DNA of 63,144 nt from Leptospira sp. (lineage in GTDB: Bacteria; Spirochaetota; Leptospiria; Leptospirales; Leptospiraceae), in contig JAACWH010000052.1 in assembly GCA_009991425.1 (NCBI GenBank), positions 1 to 63,144 of the forward strand, in the 5' to 3' direction. Positions within the stretch are counted from its first letter, which is position 1. Every line of letters starts with the position of its first letter. The translations under genes were made by a program, and so were the position numbers. Below, in pieces: positions 42,285-51,929 of this stretch. The notes beneath the pieces are model-generated. The model was not told the origin of the DNA, did not search any database, and was given only the letters and a program-made list of their open reading frames with translations.

Positions 42285-44318
42285 TTATTCTAATCTTTTC
42301 TTTAACTCAGTTGTAAGAAGATTGTGTTCTTGTTTTTTGTTTTGGATATTTTCTAAATAATCAATCGTATTTTGAAGCCATGTATTATCATTTTCAAGTT
42401 CTTTGCGAATGAAGACATGGCGGATATCATTGAGAGAACGTATTTCGAGATATCTTCTTTGTTTATCAAAGAATAACATATCAGCAAGATTAGTAAGAGA
42501 ATAGTTACTCGAATTCAAGGCAGCCAAAACATCGTCTAACCAAATTAAACCACGGTTCTGGCGATCCACGTACTCAATCGCTTTTTGAACTTGGGTTGAT
42601 ATTATAATTTCTCGTTCTTTGGGTCCACCATACACGCCTAGAGATGGTTTGCTTTTAGATTTCGATAAACTCTTTTTATTTCCTGGTTTATCACTCTCAC
42701 GGCTATTCTGAGCTTCAATTCCAAATAAGGAGGCAAGCCATTCTAAGAATCGAACAAAAATTCCTTTTTCAGCCTGCTCTTTTTTGATTCTTTCGGCTTC
42801 CAATTCTGCTTCCCAATCGGTTATTGCCTTAGAAAGATTCAATTGTTCTTCAACAAAATGTTCACGATTCGGAAAACCTGTTGGAATTTCTTTTAAGAAT
42901 TCATAGATTCCATTTTTCATGGAAGATTCTTTAGCCATACTGTTTAAGAAATTTCTTTTCTTTTTAAAACGAATGAAGGATGTCGGCAAATTTTCTTTGT
43001 AAAGTAGATGGATTCCAGAACTGGATTGCCCTGCTCTTTTTTCAATATGACTTACAAGATCAGGATTGCTTTTGCATTTTTCCAAAAATTTATTGAATAA
43101 AGATACTTTATCTATTCCTGTTTGTTTTGCAAATTCAGGATCAACACTGAACTCTTCTAATGAAAAATACAATGGATCAAATTGCATATTCAACTGGGAA
43201 AGTTTATTTTTTAGCATAACATCAATCATATATTCATTTCTAATTTCTTTTAAATTTTCAACTTTAGTACTTAAGTTTTTATAATTAGAAAGAAAAATTT
43301 CTGCACCTATCCATCCAGCCTGAGTAGAAAAGGAAGCGTGTTGTTCTAATTCTTCAATATATTGATTATGCAAAAGTCTTGAGTCAGCGGAGTATCCCAT
43401 AGATAGTTCAAGTGGAAGTAGTTGAATAATCGCAGATTTCGCTATTTGACCAAATAATCGTAGTAAACTTTCAAATTCAGTTCCTGTTGGAATTACTTTT
43501 TCTGATTCAATCTTCACCATATGAGAAAAGCTAGGTCTTACTAAATAAAAATCTAAAGCAATTTCTTGCAGTATAGATAAACCTGCTCTGTGAGAAATAG
43601 CTAAGGATTTCTCTTCATCCATTTTAAAATTTGCAAATACTTCCGCATAATCAACTCCATCTTTTTTTGTTAGGATGTGCAAAATCATATTAATTAATTC
43701 GAGTTCTAATTTCCAAATTTTTTCCATTTGGAATGCGAAGGATATAGAGTCAATATTCTCTATACAAGATTTTGCAATCTTGTCTAATGTATAGTCTATC
43801 CATTCCCCTGTCTCGATATGAACTAATTTTTTAGAAATATAATCATCTAATTCATTTTGAACAATTTTCTCAGAAATTATTCTATCTCGAATGCTTATAT
43901 ATTTTAGTATTGAAAGACAAGATTCAATAGCACAGGCACGTTTTATTTTCTTTACCTGTTCAATCTTAAGACTAGTAGGTCTAAGAACCACTTTTCGGAC
44001 TAGGAAATCTTTTAAGGTTTCTTCATATTCAAGGTATTGGAAAAGCACTATTGCATGCTTTTCAGCTAGCATTTTAAGATCTACTAGAGAAAAGTATTGC
44101 ATGTCTTCTACTTTTGCTAAGGCATAGGAAGAGCTATTGAATAAGAAAAAATTCTCAACTCCTTTTTCAATCTTTACGATATCCTTAGATACTTGGGGAT
44201 TAAACTGAAGTAAAATAGTCTTTAGAGCAGGCTCATCTATGAGATCTGGTTCTTGGGCTATATTTTCGTATCCGCTTTTATGTTCTTCTTCAATAGATTC
44301 TATATTTGGTTCTGTCAT
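42285..44318 (-). CDS. Large protein of unknown function (677 aa)
   Basis: A 677-residue soluble protein without a signal peptide, helical and highly charged. A low-complexity Lys/Ser stretch near residues 550-570 (SKSKSKPSLGVYGG) separates a long helical N-terminal body from a C-terminal helical part (IEYVDRQNRGLIWLDDVLAAL). One hydrophobic patch at about 535-545 (FVRFLEWLASLFGI) could contact a membrane. I recognise no domain. It is convergent with the desaturase and divergent from the cyclophilin. Confidence 0.6.
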   Translation of the reverse strand: MTEPNIESIEEEHKSGYENIAQEPDLIDEPALKTILLQFNPQVSKDIVKIEKGVENFFLFNSSSYALAKVEDMQYFSLVDLKMLAEKHAIVLFQYLEYEETLKDFLVRKVVLRPTSLKIEQVKKIKRACAIESCLSILKYISIRDRIISEKIVQNELDDYISKKLVHIETGEWIDYTLDKIAKSCIENIDSISFAFQMEKIWKLELELINMILHILTKKDGVDYAEVFANFKMDEEKSLAISHRAGLSILQEIALDFYLVRPSFSHMVKIESEKVIPTGTEFESLLRLFGQIAKSAIIQLLPLELSMGYSADSRLLHNQYIEELEQHASFSTQAGWIGAEIFLSNYKNLSTKVENLKEIRNEYMIDVMLKNKLSQLNMQFDPLYFSLEEFSVDPEFAKQTGIDKVSLFNKFLEKCKSNPDLVSHIEKRAGQSSSGIHLLYKENLPTSFIRFKKKRNFLNSMAKESSMKNGIYEFLKEIPTGFPNREHFVEEQLNLSKAITDWEAELEAERIKKEQAEKGIFVRFLEWLASLFGIEAQNSRESDKPGNKKSLSKSKSKPSLGVYGGPKEREIIISTQVQKAIEYVDRQNRGLIWLDDVLAALNSSNYSLTNLADMLFFDKQRRYLEIRSLNDIRHVFIRKELENDNTWLQNTIDYLENIQNKKQEHNLLTTELKKRLE

Positions 44319-44377
44319 TAAATATGACTCTCTCTAAGGTGTTGCAATTATTAAAAGTATCGGTATTTTAGGCAATT

Positions 44378-44839
44378 ATGACTAAAGCAATTTTTAAAAC
44401 AAACAACGGAACATTCAAAGCAGAATTAGAGACAGAAAGAGCACCTATTACCGCAGGTAACTTTGCAAAATTAGCAAAAGAGGGATTTTACAATGGATTG
44501 ACCTTCCACAGAATCATTCCAAACTTCATGATCCAAGGCGGCTGTCCAAATGGTACAGGAGCAGGTGGTCCAGGTTATAAGATCCAAGATGAATTTCATC
44601 CAGAGTTAAAGAATGTGACTTTTACACTTTCTATGGCAAATGCTGGGCCGAACACAGGCGGCTCTCAATTCTTCATTAATGTAAAGAATAATAACTTCCT
44701 TGATGGAAAACATGCAGTATTCGGCAAAGTAGTCGAGAACAGCGAAGAAGTATTGAAAATTTCGGGAGTTAAAACTGGTTTTCAAGACGCTCCTGTGGAA
44801 AAAGTAATTATTGAGACAATCACTATCGTAGAAGATTAA
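44378..44839 (+). CDS. Cyclophilin-type peptidyl-prolyl cis-trans isomerase
   Basis: A 153-residue single-domain cyclophilin without a signal peptide, so cytoplasmic. Catalytic and binding residues are visible: the R in [13 protein letters not shown], the Q in that motif, GSQFFIN and [11 protein letters not shown]. It catalyses proline isomerisation during protein folding. It is followed after three bases by the DUF4349 gene. Confidence 0.95.
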   Translation: MTKAIFKTNNGTFKAELETERAPITAGNFAKLAKEGFYNGLTFHRIIPNFMIQGGCPNGTGAGGPGYKIQDEFHPELKNVTFTLSMANAGPNTGGSQFFINVKNNNFLDGKHAVFGKVVENSEEVLKISGVKTGFQDAPVEKVIIETITIVED

Positions 44840-44842
44840 ATT

Positions 44843-45757
44843 ATGATTCTAATAAAAAATTTAATTCGAACAAGATCTAGTATCTTGTTCACAATACTAA
44901 TTCTTAATATAATAGCCTTTTCATGTAAGCAATCAGAAGAATCTTCTGAACCTGAATATGCAAAAGATTCTATAATGATGGAATCATCCTCTGCAGTATC
45001 AGATGATTATGAAGCTGATGAAATTCAACCGAGAATGGAAGAGGCTGGTGGAAAGAAAATACAATCCTCGGGCAAGGAATCATACTCTGTAAAATTTTCA
45101 GGTATAGATCCCAAATTAGAAAGACTACTAGAATACAACGTATCCTTAGAATTCGAATCGGATGATTTTAGCAAGACAAGAGATGATCTTTATAAAATGG
45201 CAGGGACTTTCGGATTTCTCCAACAAAGCAGTGATAGTTTTCTCTCTAATAAAAATCTTAATGCCTCTCTTTGGGTTAAAACGGAAAAGTTATATGAATT
45301 TCTGGAAGCTTCTAATTCTTTAGGTAAATTAAGATCAGAGTCTATAGCAGCCAATGATTTAACTTATGATAATTACGTTCAAAATGTATCTCTAAGTAGA
45401 GAACAGATCCGAGGTCAAAGAAGATCCAGAGCATTATCAGGTTCATCTGATGCTAAGAATTATACTGAAAGAGAAAGACTGCTATCTGAATCTGAAGAAA
45501 AGGAAGATTCAGCAAAAAAAGAAAAATGGTTGATTAACGATAAAGTTACTTGGGCTAAAGTTCAAATTTCCGTTATCGATCCTAACCAAGAAAAATCTAT
45601 CAATATGCCTGATTTTTCAAATGTATTTTATGATTTAGCAAGTATGTTTTTATACTTTGCCTATTTAGCGTTGTATATACTTCCATTCGCTATAATCGGT
45701 GGATTATTATATATTAAACGATCCTGGTTTTTAAAGATATTTTCAAATAAGAAATAA
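44843..45757 (+). CDS. DUF4349-type lipoprotein
   Basis: A 304-residue protein with an N-terminal hydrophobic segment ending in a lipobox-like FSCK and a mature domain (about 85-260) with the DUF4349 pattern: a conserved DFSKTRDDLYKMAGTFGFL, a paired-helix central region and VTWAKVQISVIDP. A hydrophobic helix near the C terminus (about 262-292) suggests a second membrane anchor. The family is often encoded next to anti-sigma-like genes; function unknown. Confidence 0.7.
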   Translation: MILIKNLIRTRSSILFTILILNIIAFSCKQSEESSEPEYAKDSIMMESSSAVSDDYEADEIQPRMEEAGGKKIQSSGKESYSVKFSGIDPKLERLLEYNVSLEFESDDFSKTRDDLYKMAGTFGFLQQSSDSFLSNKNLNASLWVKTEKLYEFLEASNSLGKLRSESIAANDLTYDNYVQNVSLSREQIRGQRRSRALSGSSDAKNYTERERLLSESEEKEDSAKKEKWLINDKVTWAKVQISVIDPNQEKSINMPDFSNVFYDLASMFLYFAYLALYILPFAIIGGLLYIKRSWFLKIFSNKK

Positions 45758-45789
45758 CCATTTATAATTCTAAAATCTATGTTTAGTCA

Positions 45790-46569
45790 TTAACCTAATT
45801 GAAAGCTAAGCATAGAAATGGAACTCTGCACTCTATTATGAAAGAATTCCAAATGACTTTCATCATGTCCAAATCCCAATGCATACAATGCGGGAACAAA
45901 ATGTTCGGCAGAATTAATAGCTAGTTTAGCAGCAGGGGAAATGCTATGCGCAGTTGCCATTTTTCGAAAGTCTCTTGCCTGAATTAAATCTTTAAAAGTT
46001 TGATTGGATTCTATGGCCCAATCTAATTGTTCATCCCAATTCCTCCAATTTAGAAGTCCCAAATTATGAACGAGATTCCCACTTCCTATGAAGAGAATAT
46101 TATCTTTCTTAAATTTTGCAAGTTCTTGCCCTATCTCGTAATACCAGAGGAAGGGTTTCGTTCTATCAATAGAAATTTGTAAAACAGGAATATTTGCATC
46201 GGGGAAAATCCACTTCAAGATTGACCAGGTTCCATGATCCATCCCCCAATCAAAATCCTCTTTAATGCTGGTAAATTTAAATTCTTCTATTATTTTGTGA
46301 GCTATCTCTGGTGCACCAGGAGCAGGGTATTGAACATTAAATAATTCTTGGGGAAATCCACCAAAGTCGTGAATTGTTTTTTGAGGATTAGCACAAGTTA
46401 TATAAGTTCCTTCAGTAAGCCAATGAGCTGAGACTACAACAATAGCTGATGGGATTCCATTCGAAGAATTGGTTATTCTAATGCCTAAATCAGTCCATCC
46501 ACGAGAAAATTCTGTATCCTCGATTGCATTCATTGGAGATCCATGCGCTAAGAAAAATGATGGTTGCAT
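45790..46569 (-). CDS. ygiD: YgiD-like extradiol dioxygenase (LigB family)
   Basis: A 259-residue protein of the 4,5-DOPA-extradiol dioxygenase-like family. Metal ligands are expected in FFLAHGSPMNA, SAHWLTEG and GSGNLVHNLG, all present. YgiD proteins cleave catechol rings such as DOPA; the physiological substrate is uncertain. It is convergent with the DUF4349 gene. Confidence 0.88.
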   Translation of the reverse strand: MQPSFFLAHGSPMNAIEDTEFSRGWTDLGIRITNSSNGIPSAIVVVSAHWLTEGTYITCANPQKTIHDFGGFPQELFNVQYPAPGAPEIAHKIIEEFKFTSIKEDFDWGMDHGTWSILKWIFPDANIPVLQISIDRTKPFLWYYEIGQELAKFKKDNILFIGSGNLVHNLGLLNWRNWDEQLDWAIESNQTFKDLIQARDFRKMATAHSISPAAKLAINSAEHFVPALYALGFGHDESHLEFFHNRVQSSISMLSFQLG

Positions 46570-46698
46570 ATCAATTAGACATTAAACTAATTTGCTTAGT
46601 AACAATAAGTTATTTATAGGAAAAGATATTCAAATTAATTTTCAAGTATTGTTGACAAAGAACTAAGTTAAATCCAAAATAATATAAAATTTAATCCG

Positions 46699-47565
46699 AT
46701 GAATTCTGAATCTATAAAAGTAAAATCAATCAATCTAATAGTCATTATCCCAGGCAATCCAGGAATAGCAGCATATTACAAACCATTTGAAGAGAAGCTA
46801 GATTTACTTACTAAAAACCAATTCAAGATTCACACTTTGAATTATAAAGGATTCGAAAATTTTCCCCAAGGTCGTCAATTCAATTTAAATGAAGAGCTTG
46901 AAGACAAAATTGATCAATTAGAGAAAATAATTAAGTCATACGAAGAGAAAAATTCCTCTAAAATAATACCAAATATAAAAATCATTTTGATTGGTCATAG
47001 TATTGGCTCTTGGATCGCTCATCAAATGATGGATCTTCGTCCCAATCTACCTATACGAAAAATCTTTTATATTTTTCCATTTTTTCATAAAAACAAAAAA
47101 TCTAAATTACAAAATTTTCTAGGCTTACTATTAAAAGCTCCATTGTTGTTTAAACTGATTCTAGGCTTACATTTTATTTTTAGTTCCCTACCAAAGATTT
47201 TATTAAATCTATTATTAATTTCGAAACTTAAGCATTTGAATGCGAATGGAATATTTGTTACATGGAAATATTTTATTCAATATAAACATATTCTAAAGTC
47301 TGTATTTTATCTTGCTAAATCAGAATTTGAAATTCTTCCAAATCAATTGCAGAAAGAAAATTATTCCAAGAGAATAGAAGATCGTCATTTCTTTTACAAT
47401 ACCAAAGATATGTGGGCTCCGCTAGAAAGCTTAGAAATTTTAAAGCAAGAATATAGCAATTTAAATTATTCACTATATTCAGGAGCCTTGCATGATTTTT
47501 GTGTTACTGATAAAGGAATTGCTTGGGTAAGCCAAGAAATTTCGAATATTATAACACCTAAATAA
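46699..47565 (+). CDS. Alpha/beta hydrolase, LDAH-like
   Basis: A 288-residue hydrolase. Features match the lipid-droplet-associated hydrolase group: an N-terminal IPGNPGIAAYYKPFEEKL, the nucleophile elbow LIGHSIGSWIAHQ and a terminal histidine in SGALHDFC. A hydrophobic stretch at about 125-175 (LLLKAPLLFKLILGLHFIF) could insert into lipid. The family is best known from eukaryotes; here a role in neutral-lipid or ester turnover is inferred only. Confidence 0.75.
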   Translation: MNSESIKVKSINLIVIIPGNPGIAAYYKPFEEKLDLLTKNQFKIHTLNYKGFENFPQGRQFNLNEELEDKIDQLEKIIKSYEEKNSSKIIPNIKIILIGHSIGSWIAHQMMDLRPNLPIRKIFYIFPFFHKNKKSKLQNFLGLLLKAPLLFKLILGLHFIFSSLPKILLNLLLISKLKHLNANGIFVTWKYFIQYKHILKSVFYLAKSEFEILPNQLQKENYSKRIEDRHFFYNTKDMWAPLESLEILKQEYSNLNYSLYSGALHDFCVTDKGIAWVSQEISNIITPK

Positions 47566-47629
47566 ATTATTTTCTTTCCATACCATTGAATCAATAAGAT
47601 AATGAACATTCTGTAAATTAGGAGGTTCC

Positions 47630-48250
47630 ATGTCAGTCTTCCAACAAAACTTACCAATCACAATTGTTCCTAAAGAGAATAATAGTAAAGGAAACAAATT
47701 TCAAGGTCTTCTAGAGGCAATGGAATCTAATTCAATGAAAATCAAAATGGATGAAACTTTCTTCAAAGAGAAAGTGTATGGATCTTTGTCTGTAGAGTTC
47801 ACAATGTCCAATTATAATTTTGTGTTTGATTCAGAAGTATTGTCCTCAGAACAAAGTTCATTTATAAATATTGCAAAACCTAAAATAATCCATAAAAGCC
47901 AAATACGAAAAACTCAAAGATTAAAGACAAACCTACCTTTTACATTTACATTATGGACGGAGGGTGGAAGGTTTGATGCGTTCATAACTGATATCAGTAG
48001 TGTTGGAATTAAAATAAGAACAAAGAAATTTCTTAATAAAAACTCCCTCTTAAGTTTGAATGTATATGTTCCCGGAGGAAATCTTAGATTTATCTGTCAG
48101 GGATTAGTTATGTGGTGTAAGGCTGAGAATGAGGATGAAATCAATTACTTAGCCGGAATAAAATTCACAACACTTTCTAATGATGCTATGAAGAAAGTAG
48201 ATAAATATATCGATGAGAATCTAGGAAAAAATACCTTTGCTGAATCTTGA
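47630..48250 (+). CDS. PilZ-domain protein (c-di-GMP receptor)
   Basis: A 206-residue soluble protein. The C-terminal PilZ domain (about 88-200) has both binding motifs: RxxxR in IRKTQRLKT and DxSxxG in TDISSVGIKI. The N-terminal region resembles a YcgR-like beta domain. It probably responds to cyclic di-GMP. A strong AGGAGG ribosome site lies just before the ATG. Confidence 0.88.
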   Translation: MSVFQQNLPITIVPKENNSKGNKFQGLLEAMESNSMKIKMDETFFKEKVYGSLSVEFTMSNYNFVFDSEVLSSEQSSFINIAKPKIIHKSQIRKTQRLKTNLPFTFTLWTEGGRFDAFITDISSVGIKIRTKKFLNKNSLLSLNVYVPGGNLRFICQGLVMWCKAENEDEINYLAGIKFTTLSNDAMKKVDKYIDENLGKNTFAES

Positions 48251-48327
48251 AGCTTTTATGGAAGATTTCTACATACTTGTAATATTAAATTGACTTAAAA
48301 TGAAATCTACTCGAAAAATTATTCAAA

Positions 48328-48819
48328 TCAACCTTTACCTAGGAATTTTCGTATATCAGCTGGTATGGAGGCGAAAGTATCATACTTTTTTTTCTTACCA
48401 CCAGGCATGGAAACATAATAGAAACCATTTAGTATCTCTAGAAAGTAATCTGGTTTCTTTTTATTTTGAATAGACCTATTGTCTAATTCTTTAACCATTT
48501 TCTGATACCTAGGTGGAATCTGAACCCAATCTTTATAAACTTGAATCATGCCTGAATCATTGACAGTCCAAAGTCCATCTTCATGTAAAATTTTTACACC
48601 GTTATAATCAAAAACTTCAAGTATCTTAATATCTTCGTTAGACTTTTTAGTTTTGGGATCAATGGAACCATCAGGTCGATATGTTGTCTTTGATCTACTC
48701 TGATTATTTGTAGAGGGAGATTTTCTTTTAGTGAAAATTAATAAAAAAAGAAGTAAGCCAGCAACAGCAAGAGATATTAAAATTCGAATCTCTACTTCCT
48801 TTAGTTCAAAAGAATTCAC
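48328..48819 (-). CDS. Membrane-anchored protein of unknown function
   Basis: A 163-residue protein with one N-terminal membrane helix (about 10-29), a charged linker with a Ser/Lys/Pro bias and a small C-terminal region rich in tyrosine and lysine. No motif recognised. It starts at the last base of the upstream lipoprotein gene, so it belongs to that minus-strand group. Confidence 0.6.
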   Translation of the reverse strand: MNSFELKEVEIRILISLAVAGLLLFLLIFTKRKSPSTNNQSRSKTTYRPDGSIDPKTKKSNEDIKILEVFDYNGVKILHEDGLWTVNDSGMIQVYKDWVQIPPRYQKMVKELDNRSIQNKKKPDYFLEILNGFYYVSMPGGKKKKYDTFASIPADIRKFLGKG

Positions 48820-49382
48820 TATTTATTGGAACTTCCCCTCAGTTTAGCTTTCTGAATTTCATTAACAGGAATATCAATGTTACCAAAGAGAGTGCGATAT
48901 TTTACATTACCTTTTATTAAAAATTCAGTTTCTTTGCTATCCTTTAAATCACCTAAAAGTTTCAACGCAATTCGCAATAACTTGGCATCCAATCTTTCAT
49001 CAAACTCTGAATTTATTTTTAAAGGAATTTGAATTGTAGTTTTTGAAGGAACAGTAATTTCTTGTTCTGATAAAATTTTACCTAATTTATCTTCTCTGCC
49101 TTCATTCAATAATGAAATATCCAGATCAAAAGAATAAATTTTAACTTCACTCTCATTAGGATTATAAAAAGAAACTTCTGTATCTAATGCTAGCTTGGGA
49201 GTAAGGCTAAACAATCCACTTGTTTGATAATTCTTAACCGATATTGAATTAAAATCGATTTCACATTTTTTTAAATCTTCCACATTTTTAATATCTGAAA
49301 AAATACAAGTTTGCAATGCTAGACCAATAACAAACATTAAAGTAAATTTTTCTATTTTATGTTTTTGGTTTAAAAGTTTCAT
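48819..49382 (-). CDS. LEA14/WHy-like lipoprotein
   Basis: A 187-residue lipoprotein with a lipobox-like LQTC near residue 31. The mature domain follows the LEA14/WHy pattern: alternating beta strands with TEVSFYNPNESEVKIYSFDLDISL, then TIQIPLKI. Its function is unknown, although the family is often linked to desiccation stress. It lies one base downstream of the Nudix gene. Confidence 0.65.
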   Translation of the reverse strand: MKLLNQKHKIEKFTLMFVIGLALQTCIFSDIKNVEDLKKCEIDFNSISVKNYQTSGLFSLTPKLALDTEVSFYNPNESEVKIYSFDLDISLLNEGREDKLGKILSEQEITVPSKTTIQIPLKINSEFDERLDAKLLRIALKLLGDLKDSKETEFLIKGNVKYRTLFGNIDIPVNEIQKAKLRGSSNK

Positions 49383-49383
49383 T

Positions 49384-49935
49384 TTAATAATCCTTTATGT
49401 TTCTATAAAATTTTCCAACGCGAGTAAAGCCTAATGTATTATCTCTTCGGTCTCTAAAAAAAGTCTCTAAAGAGAATTGAACAGCTGAAAATGCTATTTC
49501 TTTCCAAGGAATATCTTCTTGTTTGTAGAGTTCGACTTCAAGACTCTCTTCGCCTGGAGCAAAATCTAAATCAACAAGATCTGCTAAAAATATCATATAG
49601 ATTTGGTTAATATGGGGAATACTATAAACAGATTGTAAACTGATAATTTTAATATTTGCTTTAGCTTCTTCTGCTGTTTCTCGAATGGCACCCTCTTCCA
49701 CTGTTTCTGCATTTTCCATGTAACCACAGGGTAAGGTCCATTTTCCATAACGAGGTTCAATTGCTCTTTTACAGAGTAGAATCTTGTCTTCCCATACCGG
49801 TAAAGCCCCTACTATTATTTTAGGATTGGAGTAGTGAATTTCGCCACAAGAATCACATATGTGCCTTGGGAGATTATCTCCAGTGGGAATTAAAAATCCC
49901 AGTTTATTGGAACCGCATAAGCTACAGTATTTCAG
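49384..49935 (-). CDS. Zinc-ribbon Nudix hydrolase, apparently CTG start
   Basis: A 183-residue protein if translation starts at CTG 49935-49933. The N terminus is then [13 protein letters not shown], and a second CxxC lies in [14 protein letters not shown]: the zinc ribbon expected before this class of Nudix domain. The Nudix box follows ([24 protein letters not shown]). The first in-frame ATG is inside the Nudix box (residue 73) and would remove the domain's first half. A perfect AGGAGG lies five bases before the CTG, and no ATG, GTG or TTG occurs in frame between an upstream TAG and it. Probable substrate: a nucleoside diphosphate derivative such as NADH. Confidence 0.8.
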   Translation of the reverse strand: MKYCSLCGSNKLGFLIPTGDNLPRHICDSCGEIHYSNPKIIVGALPVWEDKILLCKRAIEPRYGKWTLPCGYMENAETVEEGAIRETAEEAKANIKIISLQSVYSIPHINQIYMIFLADLVDLDFAPGEESLEVELYKQEDIPWKEIAFSAVQFSLETFFRDRRDNTLGFTRVGKFYRNIKDY

Positions 49936-49940
49936 ACATC

Positions 49941-49946
49941 CCTCCT
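49941..49946 (-). promoter_or_regulatory. Shine-Dalgarno site that fixes the CTG start
   Basis: AGGAGG on the minus strand, five bases from the CTG at 49935-49933. The ATG that lies between them (in GGATGTCTG) is in another frame and meets a stop after five codons. Confidence 0.7.
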
Positions 49947-50010
49947 AAAAAATAGATTGCCAGTGTGATTCGTTCAATCTAATCTATGTACTTAGAAATT
50001 CAACCTTTTC

Positions 50011-50808
50011 ATGAAAAAAGAAACTATCGCAGCCTTGCTTTTTCTGGGAGCTTTATCCTATGCATTCTTTTATACTATTATCAGTGTAGATAGTAAGACA
50101 AATTTGCATCCTTATCGATCAAAAATTTATTACAGTAAGATAGATGGAATTCTCGAAGGTTCAGAGGTCTATGTCAAAGGAATCGAAAAAGGCTATGTTT
50201 ATTCTATAGATATTGTTGATTTGATAGATGTTCCAGATAAACGATTTTTAGACAAAGATGCTCAGAAGGCAATTGAGTTAACCTTAGCTCTTAAAGAACC
50301 TCTAACACTTTGGGACAATTATAAGATCAAATTGAAAACCAAAACTCTTTTCTCAGGAAGAGTGATAGATATTGATCCAGGAAATTTTGAAAATAAAAAC
50401 ACTGCAATTTACAACCCTTTCTACTTGGAAACAGAAAGGACTCCTGATTTTTTTCCTTCTGCAAGCTTTATTGATAATTTCTTTGAAGCTGCCAACACTG
50501 TAATTGTTGAAAATAAAAATGATGTTCATACAATCGCAATAAATTCTAGGGAAATATCCGACAAATTAAATTCAGATAATGGTACCTTGCCTAAAATAAT
50601 TAATACTAACGAAATGTATGATACTTTATACCTTACATTGAATGATCTTTCCATACTTTCCAAAGAAGCACGTCGCTACACAGAAGCAAATCGTAAGCTA
50701 GAAAATACTCATCCTATTCCATTCTTTATATCATCTTCCTTTTTCGGAAGTTACACACTCACTGGTCGATATGTCGAACCCATTACTGACATACAGAAAT
50801 TTCCTTAG
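50011..50808 (+). CDS. MCE/MlaD-domain protein
   Basis: A 265-residue protein with one N-terminal membrane helix (about 5-25) and an MCE-like domain (about 37-130), with IDGILEGSEVYVKGIEKGYVYSIDI (split as DGILEGSEVYVKGI and GYVYSIDI). It probably binds or moves lipids between membranes. The C-terminal part, about 150-265, lacks the usual long helical tail. It is followed by a glycosyltransferase after 14 bases. Confidence 0.8.
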   Translation: MKKETIAALLFLGALSYAFFYTIISVDSKTNLHPYRSKIYYSKIDGILEGSEVYVKGIEKGYVYSIDIVDLIDVPDKRFLDKDAQKAIELTLALKEPLTLWDNYKIKLKTKTLFSGRVIDIDPGNFENKNTAIYNPFYLETERTPDFFPSASFIDNFFEAANTVIVENKNDVHTIAINSREISDKLNSDNGTLPKIINTNEMYDTLYLTLNDLSILSKEARRYTEANRKLENTHPIPFFISSSFFGSYTLTGRYVEPITDIQKFP

Positions 50809-50822
50809 GAGAATATATCATT

Positions 50823-51902
50823 TTGAAAGTAGCAATTATCCACGATTGGCTCACAGGTATGAGAGGTGGGGAAAAAGTTTTAGATTCATTATTAAAACTT
50901 TATCCTGAAGCTGACCTCTTTACTTTAATTTACAACAAAGGGAAATTAAATGTTCGTATAGAAGATCGCAAAATATTTACAGCATTTACGGATCGTCTTC
51001 CATTTAAATCATCCAAGTATAGATGGTATCTTCCACTTTTTCCAACAGCAATTGAAACCTTTGATCTTAGAGAATACGATTTAATACTTTCTTCCTCACA
51101 CTGCGTCGCAAAGGGTATTATACCACATCCCAACAGCTTTCATCTTTCCTACATCCATTCTCCTATGCGATACGTATGGGATATGTTCTACGATTATTTT
51201 CCCAAAAGAAAAGGATTATCCTTTTTCTTCTACCAATCTGTTGCAAACTACCTACGTAATTGGGATAGTGCCTCCTCTACTAGAGTAGATTATTTTACCT
51301 GCAATTCTGATTTCGTTGGCAAAAGAATCCAAAAATACTATCGCAGAGATTATAAGGTCATACATCCACCCTGTCTACCAGAAGGGTTCAAAGTATTTAA
51401 TAGGGAAAAAGAAGATTTCTATCTAATTGTTTCTGCTTTTGCCCCATACAAAAAAATTGATCTAGCAATAGATGCATTTCGAGCAAATGGAAAGAAATTA
51501 ATTATCATTGGTGGCGGACAAGACGAGGCCAAACTAAAAAAGAATCTTCCATCTAATGTAACGATTCTGAAGGGAATAGAGCGAGAAGAGGTAGAAAGCT
51601 ACTATTCTAGAGCAAGGGGATTTATTTTTCCTGGAATGGAGGACTTTGGAATAACTCCTGTGGAGGCCCAAGGATTTTGCACACCTGTAATTGCTTTTGG
51701 CAAGGGAGGAGCATTAGAAACTGTGGTATCTGGCAAAACAGGAGTCTTTTTCCCCGAACAGACCATAGAATCTTTGAATAGTGCAATCTTAGATTCGGAA
51801 AATTTGAACTATAAAAGTTCTGATTTTCAGAAATCTGTGAACCGATTCACAGAAGAAAAATTCATCAACGAAATTAAGAATACCGTCGATAGACATAAGT
51901 AG
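50823..51902 (+). CDS. GT4-family glycosyltransferase (WbaZ-like)
   Basis: A 359-residue glycosyltransferase of the GT-B fold. The N terminus has IIHDWLTGMRGGEKVLDSLL, typical of WbaZ-like mannosyltransferases; the donor domain contains FIFPGMEDFGITPVEAQGFCTPVIAFGKGGALE. The start is a TTG at 50823, with an AGGAGA site upstream. It probably adds mannose or a similar sugar to a surface polysaccharide. Confidence 0.85.
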   Translation: MKVAIIHDWLTGMRGGEKVLDSLLKLYPEADLFTLIYNKGKLNVRIEDRKIFTAFTDRLPFKSSKYRWYLPLFPTAIETFDLREYDLILSSSHCVAKGIIPHPNSFHLSYIHSPMRYVWDMFYDYFPKRKGLSFFFYQSVANYLRNWDSASSTRVDYFTCNSDFVGKRIQKYYRRDYKVIHPPCLPEGFKVFNREKEDFYLIVSAFAPYKKIDLAIDAFRANGKKLIIIGGGQDEAKLKKNLPSNVTILKGIEREEVESYYSRARGFIFPGMEDFGITPVEAQGFCTPVIAFGKGGALETVVSGKTGVFFPEQTIESLNSAILDSENLNYKSSDFQKSVNRFTEEKFINEIKNTVDRHK

Positions 51903-51929
51903 AGAATCTCAGGAAGAAGGTAAATTCTT

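Noticed and set aside
49384..49719. Short 111-residue Nudix call starting at the internal ATG
   Set aside because: It would begin inside the Nudix box. The full frame from CTG includes the zinc ribbon and has the ribosome site.
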